From positions 558,001 through 622,000 of the forward strand of contig JAUYVH010000002.1 of NCBI GenBank assembly GCA_030715135.1: 64,000 nt of DNA, in the 5' to 3' direction. Numbering within the stretch: the stretch's first letter is position 1; each line of letters begins with the position of its first letter. The DNA is from Keguizhuia sedimenti. GTDB taxonomy: Bacteria; Pseudomonadota; Gammaproteobacteria; Burkholderiales; Burkholderiaceae_D. The notes beneath the pieces were generated by a model. The model was not told where the DNA came from, did no database searches, and worked only from the letters and a program-made list of their open reading frames with translations. The position numbers and the translations under genes are program-made. This document shows positions 8,988 to 17,745 of this stretch, in pieces.

Positions 8988-9728
8988 TTAAGGTCCGGTG
9001 GAGCTGCCCGTTGAGCCACTTGAACCGCTTCCCGAAGAACCCGGGCTGCCTGTCGATCCGGTGCTGCCGAAACCGGGGTCGCTCGTACCCATGGAGCCCG
9101 ATCCGGAAGTGCCGGAACTGCCCGAGGAGCCGCTCGAACCTGAGGAGCCTGATACACCGGTAGCCTCCGGCATGCCGGACGTTCCTGAAGTGCCGGTACT
9201 GCCTGAAGAACCGCTCGAACCTGAGGAACTTGGACTGCCATAGGTTCCTCCGGTAGTCTCAGGGAGACCTGATGTACCCGGGCTACGATAGGTACCGCCG
9301 GTAGTTTCCGGGATGCCGGATTTGCTTGAAGTACCCGAGCTGCTTGGGGAACCTGAACTGCCATAGCTACCACTGGTTCCGACGCTATCCGTCGCTCCGG
9401 AACTTCCCGATGTGCCTGCCGCGCCGGAACTACCGGAAGAATCTGAAGAAGAGCTGGAGCTGCCAAGTCCGCTTGAACCGGAACTGCCGGTTGCGCCGCT
9501 GGTTGCGCCACTATCCATGCTGCCGGAACCCATGCTGCTGGAACCCGAACTTCCGCTCATTCCGGATGAGCCGCCGCTCATTCCGGAGCTTTCGCTGCTT
9601 GTTGCACCTGCGCTTGGTGATGAACTTGTGGAACCCGACATGCCTGAACCAACCGAAGACGACTGGGCATAGGCAAATCCGGCGGTACTCAACAAGGCCA
9701 CGATGAATGCTGAAGAAACTTTACGCAT
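8988..9728 (-). CDS. Secreted Ser/Gly-rich low-complexity protein
   Basis: About 246 residues from the ATG at 9728, which has an excellent AAAGGAG seven bases upstream; an in-frame extension to 9797 runs through the promoter. Residues 1-21 form a signal peptide ending GFAYA-Q. Everything after is built from Ser, Gly, Thr and Pro in short imperfect repeats (SGSSG, SGMSG, GTSG), including two copies of a PETTGGTY unit near the middle. Such chains are disordered or form flexible surface or matrix material. No domain is recognised. A perfect sigma-54 promoter match precedes it. Confidence 0.75.
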   Translation of the reverse strand: MRKVSSAFIVALLSTAGFAYAQSSSVGSGMSGSTSSSPSAGATSSESSGMSGGSSGMSGSSGSSSMGSGSMDSGATSGATGSSGSSGLGSSSSSSDSSGSSGAAGTSGSSGATDSVGTSGSYGSSGSPSSSGTSSKSGIPETTGGTYRSPGTSGLPETTGGTYGSPSSSGSSGSSGSTGTSGTSGMPEATGVSGSSGSSGSSGSSGTSGSGSMGTSDPGFGSTGSTGSPGSSGSGSSGSTGSSTGP

Positions 9729-9769
9729 GTTCACTCCTTTTGATTTCATAAAAACGAATACGCTTTTTC

Positions 9770-9784
9770 GCAAGGAGCGTGCCA
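9770..9784 (-). promoter_or_regulatory. Sigma-54 promoter for the Ser/Gly-rich protein gene
   Basis: Read on the minus strand the site is TGGCACGCTCCTTGC, an exact match to the sigma-54 consensus TGGCACG-N4-TTGC, with GG (-24) and GC (-12) 10 bp apart. The predicted start of transcription is near 9758, 30 bases before the ATG. Transcription from such promoters needs an AAA+ activator; no such gene is in the window. Confidence 0.75.
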
Positions 9785-10051
9785 GAGATCCAATCATCGC
9801 CGCGAGGCTTCTGCAGCGCAGCCTGTTAATAGAAGCTGCGCAGCGGTCGCTTGCGGATTTGATGTTTACTTTTACTGAGTGTGCGGCGTCTTTAGATTTT
9901 TTCCGAGAGCTTCAGGCTGAACAAATATTTTTCAAAAGAAATGATAGATCACTGCAAAAAACAATTTTGTAAATTTTTCCCGTTTTTATATCTCTTGCAT
10001 CTTGCATGCACAAAATTTTGCGGCTGCTCTCAAATAAACCATTTCCGCCTA

Positions 10052-10066
10052 TGGCATGCAGTTTGC
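10052..10066 (+). promoter_or_regulatory. Sigma-54 promoter for the DUF4142 gene
   Basis: TGGCATGCAGTTTGC matches the sigma-54 consensus at 10 of 11 positions with correct GG-N10-GC spacing. Transcription would begin near 10078, 56 bases before the start codon at 10134. It faces away from the site at 9770-9784, so the two genes form a divergent pair with matching promoter types. The 9729-10133 gap is otherwise AT-rich with no gene. Confidence 0.65.
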
Positions 10067-10133
10067 CTAGGCTACGGCTCATCACCTCTATTTATATCTA
10101 CTTCATTCCCAACTTAAAAAACGGAGAATCACA

Positions 10134-10796
10134 ATGTCAACAACAAATTCCATGCGCTGTGCTCGGTCAATTACAGTGCTTGCACTCGCGCTCGCTTCAA
10201 CATTTTCTCTTGCGCAAACAGGCAGCGGCGCAACTCCTGCTGACAGTCAGATCCGCAAGGATGCTCCGAGCATGCAAAAAGACGGCAAGGGAGCCTCCAG
10301 TGCTGCGGGTGCGGTCAGCAAAGGCGACCTGAAGATGATGCGCGACATGGCGCATTCCAATATTTCGGAAATCGAGACCGGCAAACTGGCGCAAAGCAAA
10401 TCGCAGAATGCCGAGGTCAAAAAATTTGCCCAGCAAATGATCGACGATCACACCAAGGCACAGGCCGAACTGCAGAAAATGGCTGAATCCAAGGGCGTGA
10501 CCCTGCCTACCGAACCGGATAAAAAACATCAGTCAATGGCCAAAAAAATGCAGGATATGTCGGGTGAGGAATTCGATCGCGCATACATGAAGCAAGGCGG
10601 TGTCAGGGATCACCAGAAAACACTCAAACTTTTGCAAAAAGCCCAGAAGGACGCAAAAGATCCCGATCTGAAAGCTTTGGCTGCAAAGATGACCCCGACC
10701 GTGGAACAACACCTGGAGATGGCCAAGCAGCATTCCGAGGGCAGCAAGAGCGATGCAAAATCCGGTTCCGATAAAGGTGGTTCAACTACCAAATAA
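10134..10796 (+). CDS. Exported DUF4142 protein
   Basis: A 220-residue protein with a signal peptide (residues 1-27, cleaved after SLA-Q). After a Ser/Gly linker, residues 62-200 form the DUF4142 helical bundle: MRDMAHSNISEIETGKLAQSK, then VKKFAQQMIDDHTKA, later EHLEMAKQH. DUF4142 has a ferritin-like four-helix fold, is exported to the periplasm or envelope, and is often induced by stress; its activity is not established. The Lys/Ser-rich tail is probably disordered. It is divergent from the Ser/Gly-rich protein gene, each behind a sigma-54-like promoter. Confidence 0.88.
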   Translation: MSTTNSMRCARSITVLALALASTFSLAQTGSGATPADSQIRKDAPSMQKDGKGASSAAGAVSKGDLKMMRDMAHSNISEIETGKLAQSKSQNAEVKKFAQQMIDDHTKAQAELQKMAESKGVTLPTEPDKKHQSMAKKMQDMSGEEFDRAYMKQGGVRDHQKTLKLLQKAQKDAKDPDLKALAAKMTPTVEQHLEMAKQHSEGSKSDAKSGSDKGGSTTK

Positions 10797-10922
10797 CTCA
10801 GAACTCATTCGAATGAAGTTGGCTTGAGTATCATGCGTTGTGCTCATCATGAGATACGTGGATCGGACGCACGCTGGAATCAAGTGCACAAACCTGCAAT
10901 TCCACATCCTCGCTTTACAAGC

Positions 10923-10951
10923 GCGCGCTGCATGCAAATCACGCAGCGCGC
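10923..10951. terminator. Hairpin after the DUF4142 gene
   Basis: A perfect nine-base stem GCGCGCTGC (10923-10931) and GCAGCGCGC (10943-10951) with an 11-base loop. It lies 127 bp after the DUF4142 stop and is followed within 20-25 bases by T-rich sequence (ATTTTTCTCAATTTTTC), so it may end that transcript, although the T tract is not immediately adjacent. Confidence 0.4.
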
Positions 10952-11058
10952 CTCTCTCCAAGCATTTTTCTCAATTTTTCAAAGCGAAATGAGACAGGTC
11001 CGGCAGCCGAAGGCCGTCATTGCTCTATGTTGAACTGACTTGTTTCTGGAAATGAAAT

Positions 11059-13314
11059 ATGAATATGAAAAATAACGACGCAGCAAAGAAAAAATTAGAT
11101 CTTTGGGGCGGGCTTGAATGTACCGTCAACCGCGTCAACGATGCTTACTTTAGCCAGCTTGAGCGGAACGGCCATGCGACACGCAACCATGATCTCGAGC
11201 GCTTTGCTTCCCTGGGCATTACGGCGATTCGTTATCCTGTTCTATGGGAGCGTACGGCGCCGGAAAGTATCGACAATCCCGACTGGAGTTGGCCGGACCA
11301 GCGCCTTGCGGCATTAAGAGACCTGGGCATCACACCCATTGCAGGCCTGGTTCATCATGGCAGCGGCCCCAGGCATACCAGCCTCATTGATCCGGATTTC
11401 GCTTTGCAACTGGCCCAGTATGCCGGGGCAGTTGCAAAGCGCTATCCCTGGATCGAATACTACACTCCGGTCAACGAGCCGCTTACCACTGCGCGCTTCA
11501 GTGGACTGTATGGAGTCTGGTATCCCCACGGGAAGGATGATCGAACTTTCATTCAAGCCCTGCTTACTCAGTGTCGCGCCGTAGTTCTGTCTATGCAAGA
11601 GATCCGCAAGGTGAATCCGGCCGCAAAACTGGTACAAACAGACGACCTCGGTAAAACTTACACTACGCCCGCCATGGCGGATATAGCCGACTTCTACAAC
11701 CACAGGCGCTGGCTGGCATGGGATCTGTTATGTGGCATGGTCGATGAAACTCATGCGCTCTGGAGGTACTTGACCGATCATGGCGCATATGCCGACGACC
11801 TGCTCTGGTTCCGTGACCATCCCTGCCCGCCGGACATCATCGGCATCAATTACTACATTACCGGAGAGCGATGGCTGGATGAACGCATAGACCGCTACCC
11901 GGAACGTTATATCGGCGGCGATGCGAACCGTCCGTTTGCCGATATCGAGGCAGCGCGCGCGCTTGCCACGCCGACGCCCGGAATTGGCCCCTTGCTGCAG
12001 GAGGCATGGGAGCGATATGGCTTGCCGATTGCGGTGACCGAAGCGCATATCGATGCCAATCGTGAAGACCAGATGCGCTGGCTGCTCGAGATATGGCTGG
12101 CAGCCAAACAATTACGCGAACATGGTGCCGACGTCCGTGCCGTCACCGTGTGGGCATTGCTCGGCTCCTATGACTGGAATTGCCTGGTCACCGCATGCAA
12201 TGGATATTATGAGCCGGGCCCCTTCGATGTACGCTCTCCATTGCCGCGCCCGACTGCGGTGGCAAACCTCATGCGCGAACTCGCCAGTGGCAAACCCTTG
12301 ACCCATCCGGTACTTCAGGGGCATGGATGGTGGCGCCGTCCCGGAAGATTCTTTTGCCAGCCGGTTGCCACGCGCGCCGCTGCAAGCTCGATCTTTAACC
12401 CCGAACGATTCACCGAATCACATTCGATACAGCCGATTCTCATCACCGGTGCGACCGGCACGCTGGGAAGCGCGTTTGCGCGTATGTGCGAACAGCGCAA
12501 TCTTGCATACCGAGTCTTGACACGCAAGGAAATGGATATTGCCGATCCCTCTTCGGTTGCGCAAGCCATCGAACGCTACCAGCCTTGGGCAGTGATCAAT
12601 GCCGGCGGCTATGTACGGGTCGATGATGCGGAAAGCGCGCATCAGCTTTGTTTTCGCGAAAATACGCTGGGCCCTTCTATCCTGGCGGCGGCATGCGCGA
12701 TGCACGATGTCCAGCTGCTTAATTTTTCCAGCGACCTTGTATTCGACGGACGCAAATTCGCTCCCTATATCGAATCGGATCCCGTCTCGCCATTGAATAT
12801 TTATGGCAAGAGCAAGGCTGATGCGGAAGAAAAGGTATTGAGAGTTTATCCGCGCTCCCTGATGGTGCGTACCAGCGCATTTTTTGGCCCATGGGACGAA
12901 GCCAATTTCGTTACCCAGGCGCTCAATCGCCTATCGCAGGGTGCATCCTTTTCCGCCGCTTCGGATGTCATCGTTTCCCCGACATTTGTGCCGGACCTGG
13001 TACGCACCTGCCTCGATTTGCTGATCGATAAGGAGCACGGCATCTGGCACCTTACCAATGCTACGCCGGTCACATGGGCGGAGTTTGCGTGCAAGGCAGC
13101 AGAGATGGCCGGGATCAGTACGGAAAATCTGCAGCCGCTTCCATCTGCAGAGCTCAATTACGTTGCCAGTCGCCCCGGATACAGTGCGCTAGGCAGCGAA
13201 CGCGGAGTGTTGCTGCCGCCGCTGGAAGATGCGCTGGCGCGCTACGTTCAACTGCGCGCGGAACATGCCTCGGCAGAGCAGATCGATCAAGCCGTTCAGT
13301 ATGGCGGCATTTAA
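11059..13314 (+). CDS. Fusion of a GH1 glycoside hydrolase domain and an RmlD-like sugar-nucleotide reductase domain
   Basis: A 751-residue cytosolic protein with no signal peptide. Residues about 13-415 are a GH1 beta-glycosidase fold: acid/base Glu140 in YTPVNEP and nucleophile Glu328 in AVTEAH are both present. Residues about 458-740 are an extended SDR of the dTDP-4-dehydrorhamnose reductase (RmlD) type, with the NAD(P) motif GATGTLG at 464-470 and the catalytic Tyr582/Lys586 in YGKSK. Both active sites look intact. The two-domain order is seen in other proteobacteria, but I know of no defined function; making or remodelling a deoxysugar glycoside is a guess. It is flanked by gaps and appears to be monocistronic. 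ATG at 11059 has a GGAA upstream; an ATG two codons later is possible. Confidence 0.88.
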   Translation: MNMKNNDAAKKKLDLWGGLECTVNRVNDAYFSQLERNGHATRNHDLERFASLGITAIRYPVLWERTAPESIDNPDWSWPDQRLAALRDLGITPIAGLVHHGSGPRHTSLIDPDFALQLAQYAGAVAKRYPWIEYYTPVNEPLTTARFSGLYGVWYPHGKDDRTFIQALLTQCRAVVLSMQEIRKVNPAAKLVQTDDLGKTYTTPAMADIADFYNHRRWLAWDLLCGMVDETHALWRYLTDHGAYADDLLWFRDHPCPPDIIGINYYITGERWLDERIDRYPERYIGGDANRPFADIEAARALATPTPGIGPLLQEAWERYGLPIAVTEAHIDANREDQMRWLLEIWLAAKQLREHGADVRAVTVWALLGSYDWNCLVTACNGYYEPGPFDVRSPLPRPTAVANLMRELASGKPLTHPVLQGHGWWRRPGRFFCQPVATRAAASSIFNPERFTESHSIQPILITGATGTLGSAFARMCEQRNLAYRVLTRKEMDIADPSSVAQAIERYQPWAVINAGGYVRVDDAESAHQLCFRENTLGPSILAAACAMHDVQLLNFSSDLVFDGRKFAPYIESDPVSPLNIYGKSKADAEEKVLRVYPRSLMVRTSAFFGPWDEANFVTQALNRLSQGASFSAASDVIVSPTFVPDLVRTCLDLLIDKEHGIWHLTNATPVTWAEFACKAAEMAGISTENLQPLPSAELNYVASRPGYSALGSERGVLLPPLEDALARYVQLRAEHASAEQIDQAVQYGGI

Positions 13315-13917
13315 AACTTATCTGTGCAGAAAACCTGCGTGCGAGACCAGGCATGGACTGCCGGTACAAAAGCTTTCCGCAACTGCATCCACCGCAAGCA
13401 TGCCGAGCAAGTACATGGCATGCTTGCTCCCCGGTTTGCATGCCAGGCAAATCACGCGAATCCGATCAGCTCAAAAATATTTACGGAGTCTGCGCAATTG
13501 CATGGGTCCGCGTTGAGCAACTGACGGCAAGCAACAATAAACAAGCTCTTGCCAAAATAATGGCAGCCGACTTGTTTTGGCAAGAGAGCCAATGCATCGA
13601 CCTGCGCAATCAATTTTTCGTAGACAAACGGTCTCGCACATGGCCAATTCCCTTCGGCATTTCCATCTTCCGCTTGAATTGCGATTTGTTTCCTCGACTA
13701 CATCTCCAGCGCAATATCATGTGGCAAGATGACGACAGGCCGGCAATGCAGGAACATGGTCCTTCAGATTCCCTCAGTTCAAGCAACGACTTTATTTAAG
13801 TGTTGCTCTTTACCGTCATTAACAATTTAGAGATGAATTTCATGCAATCGATTGCAACTGCGATTTCTTCATGCTAGAAACCATAGTAGTCAAATCGACT
13901 AGCTGACAAGAGCTGCA
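13315..13917. other. Six-hundred-base intergenic region with a strong hairpin
   Basis: No credible gene on either strand. A perfect 11-base stem, GCAAGCATGCC (13394-13404) and GGCATGCTTGC (13417-13427), encloses a 12-base loop 80 bp after the GH1-RmlD stop. There is no T tract, so it may be a factor-assisted terminator or an mRNA-stabilising structure. The right end holds the promoter region of the c-di-GMP gene. Confidence 0.5.
13843..13880 (+). promoter_or_regulatory. LacI-type palindrome overlapping a possible promoter of the c-di-GMP gene
   Basis: TGCAATCGATTGCA (13843-13856) is a perfect 14-bp palindrome and fits the general LacI-family operator form TGNAANCGNTTNCA. Its right half overlaps a possible -35, TTGCAA (13852-13857), which is 17 bp from a possible -10, TAGAAA (13875-13880). 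The gene starts at 13918. No LacI-family gene is in the window. Confidence 0.45.
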
Positions 13918-16900
13918 ATGCATAAAGAAATACCCCCTATTTCGCTCGACCTTTTATTGAGCAATTTACCCGGCATGGCGTATCGCTGCCGCATCGATTC
14001 CGACTGGACCATGGAATTTGCAAGCGCCGGTGCGGCCGAGCTCACCGGGTATCGGGCCGATGATTTAATCGGCAACCGGAAATGCAGTTATGCGCACCTG
14101 ATTCATCCCGAGGATCGACAGCGGATATGGGAAGAAATACAACAATCCCTCGCGAACCAACGCACCATTCAAGTTACCTATCGCATTATCACCGCCGCCA
14201 AGGAACAAAAATGGGTCTGGGAACAGGCCAAGCCCGTTCTGGATGAAGACGGCGGACTGGTCGCGTTGGAAGGATTCATCACGGATGTGACCGCCACCAA
14301 GAAGGCGGAAGAAAAAATTCTTGAAAGTGAAGACCGCTTCAGAAATGCGGCAAGCGTCGTCACGGATGCCGTCTGGGAATGGGATATAGCTTCCGACCAG
14401 ATCTGGTGGAACGAGGGCATGCAAACGCTGCTTGGCCTTTCCAGCCTTCCCCTCAAGCCGGACAGTAAGTTCTGGTATGGCCATGTGCATCCCGATGACC
14501 GCAATCGCATCAGGCAGGAACGTATCCGGTCGATTCAAGGAGGCGAAGGTTTTTGGCGTTCCGAATACAGGCTGAAGCGCGCAGACGGCCCTTATGCACA
14601 TGTCGTGGACAAGGCGCTGATTACCCGTGACAAAAATGGTGCTGCCATACGGATGGTAGGCGGAACGATCGACCTGTCGAAAATGAAGAAGCAGGAAGAG
14701 GAAACCCGGCGCCAGCTGAGTGCACAGCACGAAATCGTTGACCTGCTAAGGCATATCGCCGCGTCAAATCTGGACCTGCCAACCATTATCGATCTGGTAG
14801 CCAAACGCGCCCAAACCCTGACCGGCGCTACCGGAAGCGCGGTCGCGCTGTTCGATAAAGATGCCATCATCTATTGTGCCGGAAGCGGCTGCGCTTCCGA
14901 ACAGATAGGCTTGCGGCTTGGCATTGCGCATAGCTTGGCAGGAGTCGCAATCCGGCGCGGCGAGCAAGTGTATTGTGAAGATGCCGGGGCCGACGAACGG
15001 GTGGATCGAGAAGCATGCCACAAGATAAACGCTCGCTCCATGGTGATCGCTCCACTACGCACAGGCAATGAAATCATCGGCATCTTAAAGGTCCTGTCGG
15101 ATCGAACGCATGCATTCAGCGTGCAGGACCGCAGCAACCTTCATGTCGTGGTCGAACTGCTCGGTGCAATTATCCAACGCCATGCAGCACTTGAACAGCT
15201 CAAGGCATCCGAGGCCCAATATCGACTCCTGTTCAACAATAACCCGCAGCCGATGTGGGTGTACGACGATGCAACGCTGCGCATCCTGGCAGTCAATCAT
15301 GCGGCAATCCAGAAATACGGTTATTCGCAAGAGGAATTTCTCGGCATGCGCATGGATGCGCTCTTCGTGGAAGCGGACGATGCCTTGACAATCGAGACAA
15401 GCATGAGAACGGCACAGCGCAACAACCAGCCGCCTGTCCGTTCACAGCACAAGAAAAAAGACGGCAACATCATTGACGTCGAGCTCTCCAGCGACAATAT
15501 TACGTTCGATCAATCTCCGGCTCTGCTGGTACTTGCCAGCGACGTGACGGAGCGCTTGCGGGCCGAACGCGGCCTGGCGCAGGCCAGCGAGAAACTTCAT
15601 CACCTGGCTTTCTATGATCCGTTGACCCATTTGCCGAACCGGTTACTGCTGCTGGACCGTCTGCAGCACGCACTTTCCTCCAATGCATCGGACAAAACAT
15701 TCGGCGCCCTGCTGTATCTGGATCTCGACAATTTCAAAGCCATCAACGATACCTTTGGCCACGAAGCCGGCGATATGCTGGTGCAACAGGTAGCTTTGCG
15801 CCTGGGCGCATGCCTTGAAAAGGGAACCACGGTCGCCAGGTTAAGCGCGGATGAGTTTGCCATCCTGCTGGAAAAAACGGACCGGCATCTGGCAGAGATG
15901 GCAAAGCTGGCCAAATCAGCCGCAGAACGTATCCTTGCTTCGATCAGCGGGCCTTACCACATCGCCGGACACGATTATTACAGTACAGGGTGCATAGGGA
16001 TCACCCTGTTCAGCAATCCGCAGGACAAACCCGGCGATTTACTGAAACAGGCAGATCTGGCCATGCACGAGGCCAAGGAAGCGGGCCGCAATACCCTGCG
16101 ATTTTTCGACCAGGAGATGCAGGCCGCTGCGTTCGCGCGGTCCGAACTGGAAGCGCAGATTCGCCATGCGCTGCAGGAAGAACAATTTCATTTGTACTAT
16201 CAAGCGCAACTTGACTGGCATGGGCGCGTGACCGGCGCCGAGGCATTGGTGCGCTGGCGCCACCCGCAGCGCGGCGTGGTGTTGCCGGGAGAATTCATTC
16301 CTTTGGCCGAAGACACAGGAATGATCCTGCAGCTCGGGCACACGATCCTGAAGCGCGCTTGCAAACAACTGGCAGAATGGTCCGCACGTGCAGAAAGCGC
16401 ACAACTGGACATCGCCGTGAATATCAGCGCCCGCCAGTTCCAGCATGCATCCTTTGTTGATCAGGTGATGGATGTGCTGGCGCAAAGCGGTGCCAATCCT
16501 GGCAAGCTTCGCCTTGAATTGACGGAAAGCATGTTGGTGGAAAACATCGACGACACCATCGAAAAAATGAACAGGCTCCGGGAATTCGGCGTTCGTTTTT
16601 CGCTGGATGATTTCGGTACCGGTTATTCGTCATTGCTCTATCTCAAGCGCATGCCCATCGAGTACCTGAAGATAGACCAGTCCTTCGTCCGGGACATATT
16701 GAACGACCCGAACGATGCGGCCATCGTGCGTACCATCATCTCGCTCGGGAAGAGCCTGAATCTGGGCATCATCGCCGAAGGCGTCGAATTGGAAGCGCAG
16801 CGCAAATATCTCGAGCACTACGGCTGCAGCTTGTATCAGGGATATTTATTCAGCCATCCACTGCCCCCGGACGAATTCGAGGCCTTTCTGTTGAGCCGCC

Positions 16901-16923
16901 ATCACAGGGATGGTCCGGCCTGA
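13918..16923 (+). CDS. PAS/GAF sensor protein with GGDEF and EAL domains (c-di-GMP turnover)
   Basis: A 1001-residue soluble signalling protein. Order: PAS (about 10-130) and PAS (140-260) each with a PAC-like end, GAF (275-425), PAS (430-555), GGDEF (565-735) and EAL (745-990). The GGDEF motif is degenerate, SADEF at about 643-647, so cyclase activity is doubtful. The EAL domain keeps the expected residues: EALVRW near 775, VNISARQ, ELTES, DDFGTGYSS, KIDQSF and AEGVE, so it probably hydrolyses c-di-GMP, perhaps with GTP binding to the GGDEF domain as a regulator. No membrane segment is seen, so it senses a cytosolic ligand, redox state or light through PAS/GAF. Single gene. Confidence 0.93.
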   Translation: MHKEIPPISLDLLLSNLPGMAYRCRIDSDWTMEFASAGAAELTGYRADDLIGNRKCSYAHLIHPEDRQRIWEEIQQSLANQRTIQVTYRIITAAKEQKWVWEQAKPVLDEDGGLVALEGFITDVTATKKAEEKILESEDRFRNAASVVTDAVWEWDIASDQIWWNEGMQTLLGLSSLPLKPDSKFWYGHVHPDDRNRIRQERIRSIQGGEGFWRSEYRLKRADGPYAHVVDKALITRDKNGAAIRMVGGTIDLSKMKKQEEETRRQLSAQHEIVDLLRHIAASNLDLPTIIDLVAKRAQTLTGATGSAVALFDKDAIIYCAGSGCASEQIGLRLGIAHSLAGVAIRRGEQVYCEDAGADERVDREACHKINARSMVIAPLRTGNEIIGILKVLSDRTHAFSVQDRSNLHVVVELLGAIIQRHAALEQLKASEAQYRLLFNNNPQPMWVYDDATLRILAVNHAAIQKYGYSQEEFLGMRMDALFVEADDALTIETSMRTAQRNNQPPVRSQHKKKDGNIIDVELSSDNITFDQSPALLVLASDVTERLRAERGLAQASEKLHHLAFYDPLTHLPNRLLLLDRLQHALSSNASDKTFGALLYLDLDNFKAINDTFGHEAGDMLVQQVALRLGACLEKGTTVARLSADEFAILLEKTDRHLAEMAKLAKSAAERILASISGPYHIAGHDYYSTGCIGITLFSNPQDKPGDLLKQADLAMHEAKEAGRNTLRFFDQEMQAAAFARSELEAQIRHALQEEQFHLYYQAQLDWHGRVTGAEALVRWRHPQRGVVLPGEFIPLAEDTGMILQLGHTILKRACKQLAEWSARAESAQLDIAVNISARQFQHASFVDQVMDVLAQSGANPGKLRLELTESMLVENIDDTIEKMNRLREFGVRFSLDDFGTGYSSLLYLKRMPIEYLKIDQSFVRDILNDPNDAAIVRTIISLGKSLNLGIIAEGVELEAQRKYLEHYGCSLYQGYLFSHPLPPDEFEAFLLSRHHRDGPA

Positions 16924-17128
16924 CATTCAAATTGCGCCTTCTCCTGCGATCCGGCGGAGATGCCGTACATGCGTGCCGGCATGCATCGTACTTTGCGCAA
17001 GCTTAGCTTTTGACCGAAGTTAAGCGGCAGCGTTTTTCCCGCTGGCGCATGGAACATTTTCCTGGTCCAGACTCTCTAGTCAAAGGGAAGCCGAGTATCG
17101 AGCTTAATAACAACGAAAAGGTCAAGTC

Positions 17129-17584
17129 ATGCGCACTCCTGCAAGCGTTGCCGGCCACCCGATTCATCCGATGCTGATCACCATTCCGGTCGGGTTGTTC
17201 ATTTTTTCTCTTGTTTGCGACCTGATTTCCCTGCGCAGCGCAACTCCGGCAAACTGGGTGATGGTCGCGCAGTACACCATGGCAGGCGGATTCGTCGGCG
17301 CGTTGATCGCAGCCGTTCCCGGCGTCATCGATTTTTTATCCCTGGAAGAATCGAAGGTCAAGAAAATCGCCATCCTGCACATGGCGCTCAATCTGGTGGC
17401 GCTTACCCTCTATGCGGTTAACCTCTGGCTGCGCATCTACAACGGCAGCAATCAGGGCCTGCCCTTGATGCTTTCGCTCATCGCCGTCGGCACTTTGGCC
17501 GTTTCCGGATGGCTTGGCGCGGAAATGGTCCATAAGCATGGCGTCGGCGTCGATTTGACCAGTTCATCCTCTTCCAGGCTGTGA
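17129..17584 (+). CDS. DUF2231-family inner-membrane protein
   Basis: A 151-residue protein with four hydrophobic helices. The opening ASVAGHPIHPMLITIPVGLF is the DUF2231 signature (a GHPIHPMLI-PIG core). Function is unknown; members have been suggested to bind haem or act in the membrane, but no activity is established. An AAAAGG element precedes the ATG at 17129. It is followed by 160 bp and then the CNNM/CorC-like gene. Confidence 0.88.
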   Translation: MRTPASVAGHPIHPMLITIPVGLFIFSLVCDLISLRSATPANWVMVAQYTMAGGFVGALIAAVPGVIDFLSLEESKVKKIAILHMALNLVALTLYAVNLWLRIYNGSNQGLPLMLSLIAVGTLAVSGWLGAEMVHKHGVGVDLTSSSSSRL

Positions 17585-17745
17585 CTCGTCGAGAAAATGA
17601 GGCATCGCTGCCTGGCACGGGCAAACGGCAGCGTCGCAAACAGGTCGACCGTGGCACGGCGGCCGATAGCAATGTGGCAACAGGTTCGAAGATAAGGCGA
17701 TTTGCGCCCCATATCCTGTAATATAGGCGTCTTATCAATCTTGGC

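Noticed and set aside
8988-9243. Plus-strand Pro/Glu-rich frame (ELPVEPLEP...) opposite the Ser/Gly-rich gene
   Set aside because: It is the antisense image of the Ser/Gly codon repeats; the minus-strand frame has the signal peptide, ribosome binding site and promoter.
13315-13799. Open plus-strand frame continuing past the GH1-RmlD gene
   Set aside because: It is the tail of an out-of-frame shadow of the fusion gene, has no start of its own with a ribosome binding site and no recognisable domain.
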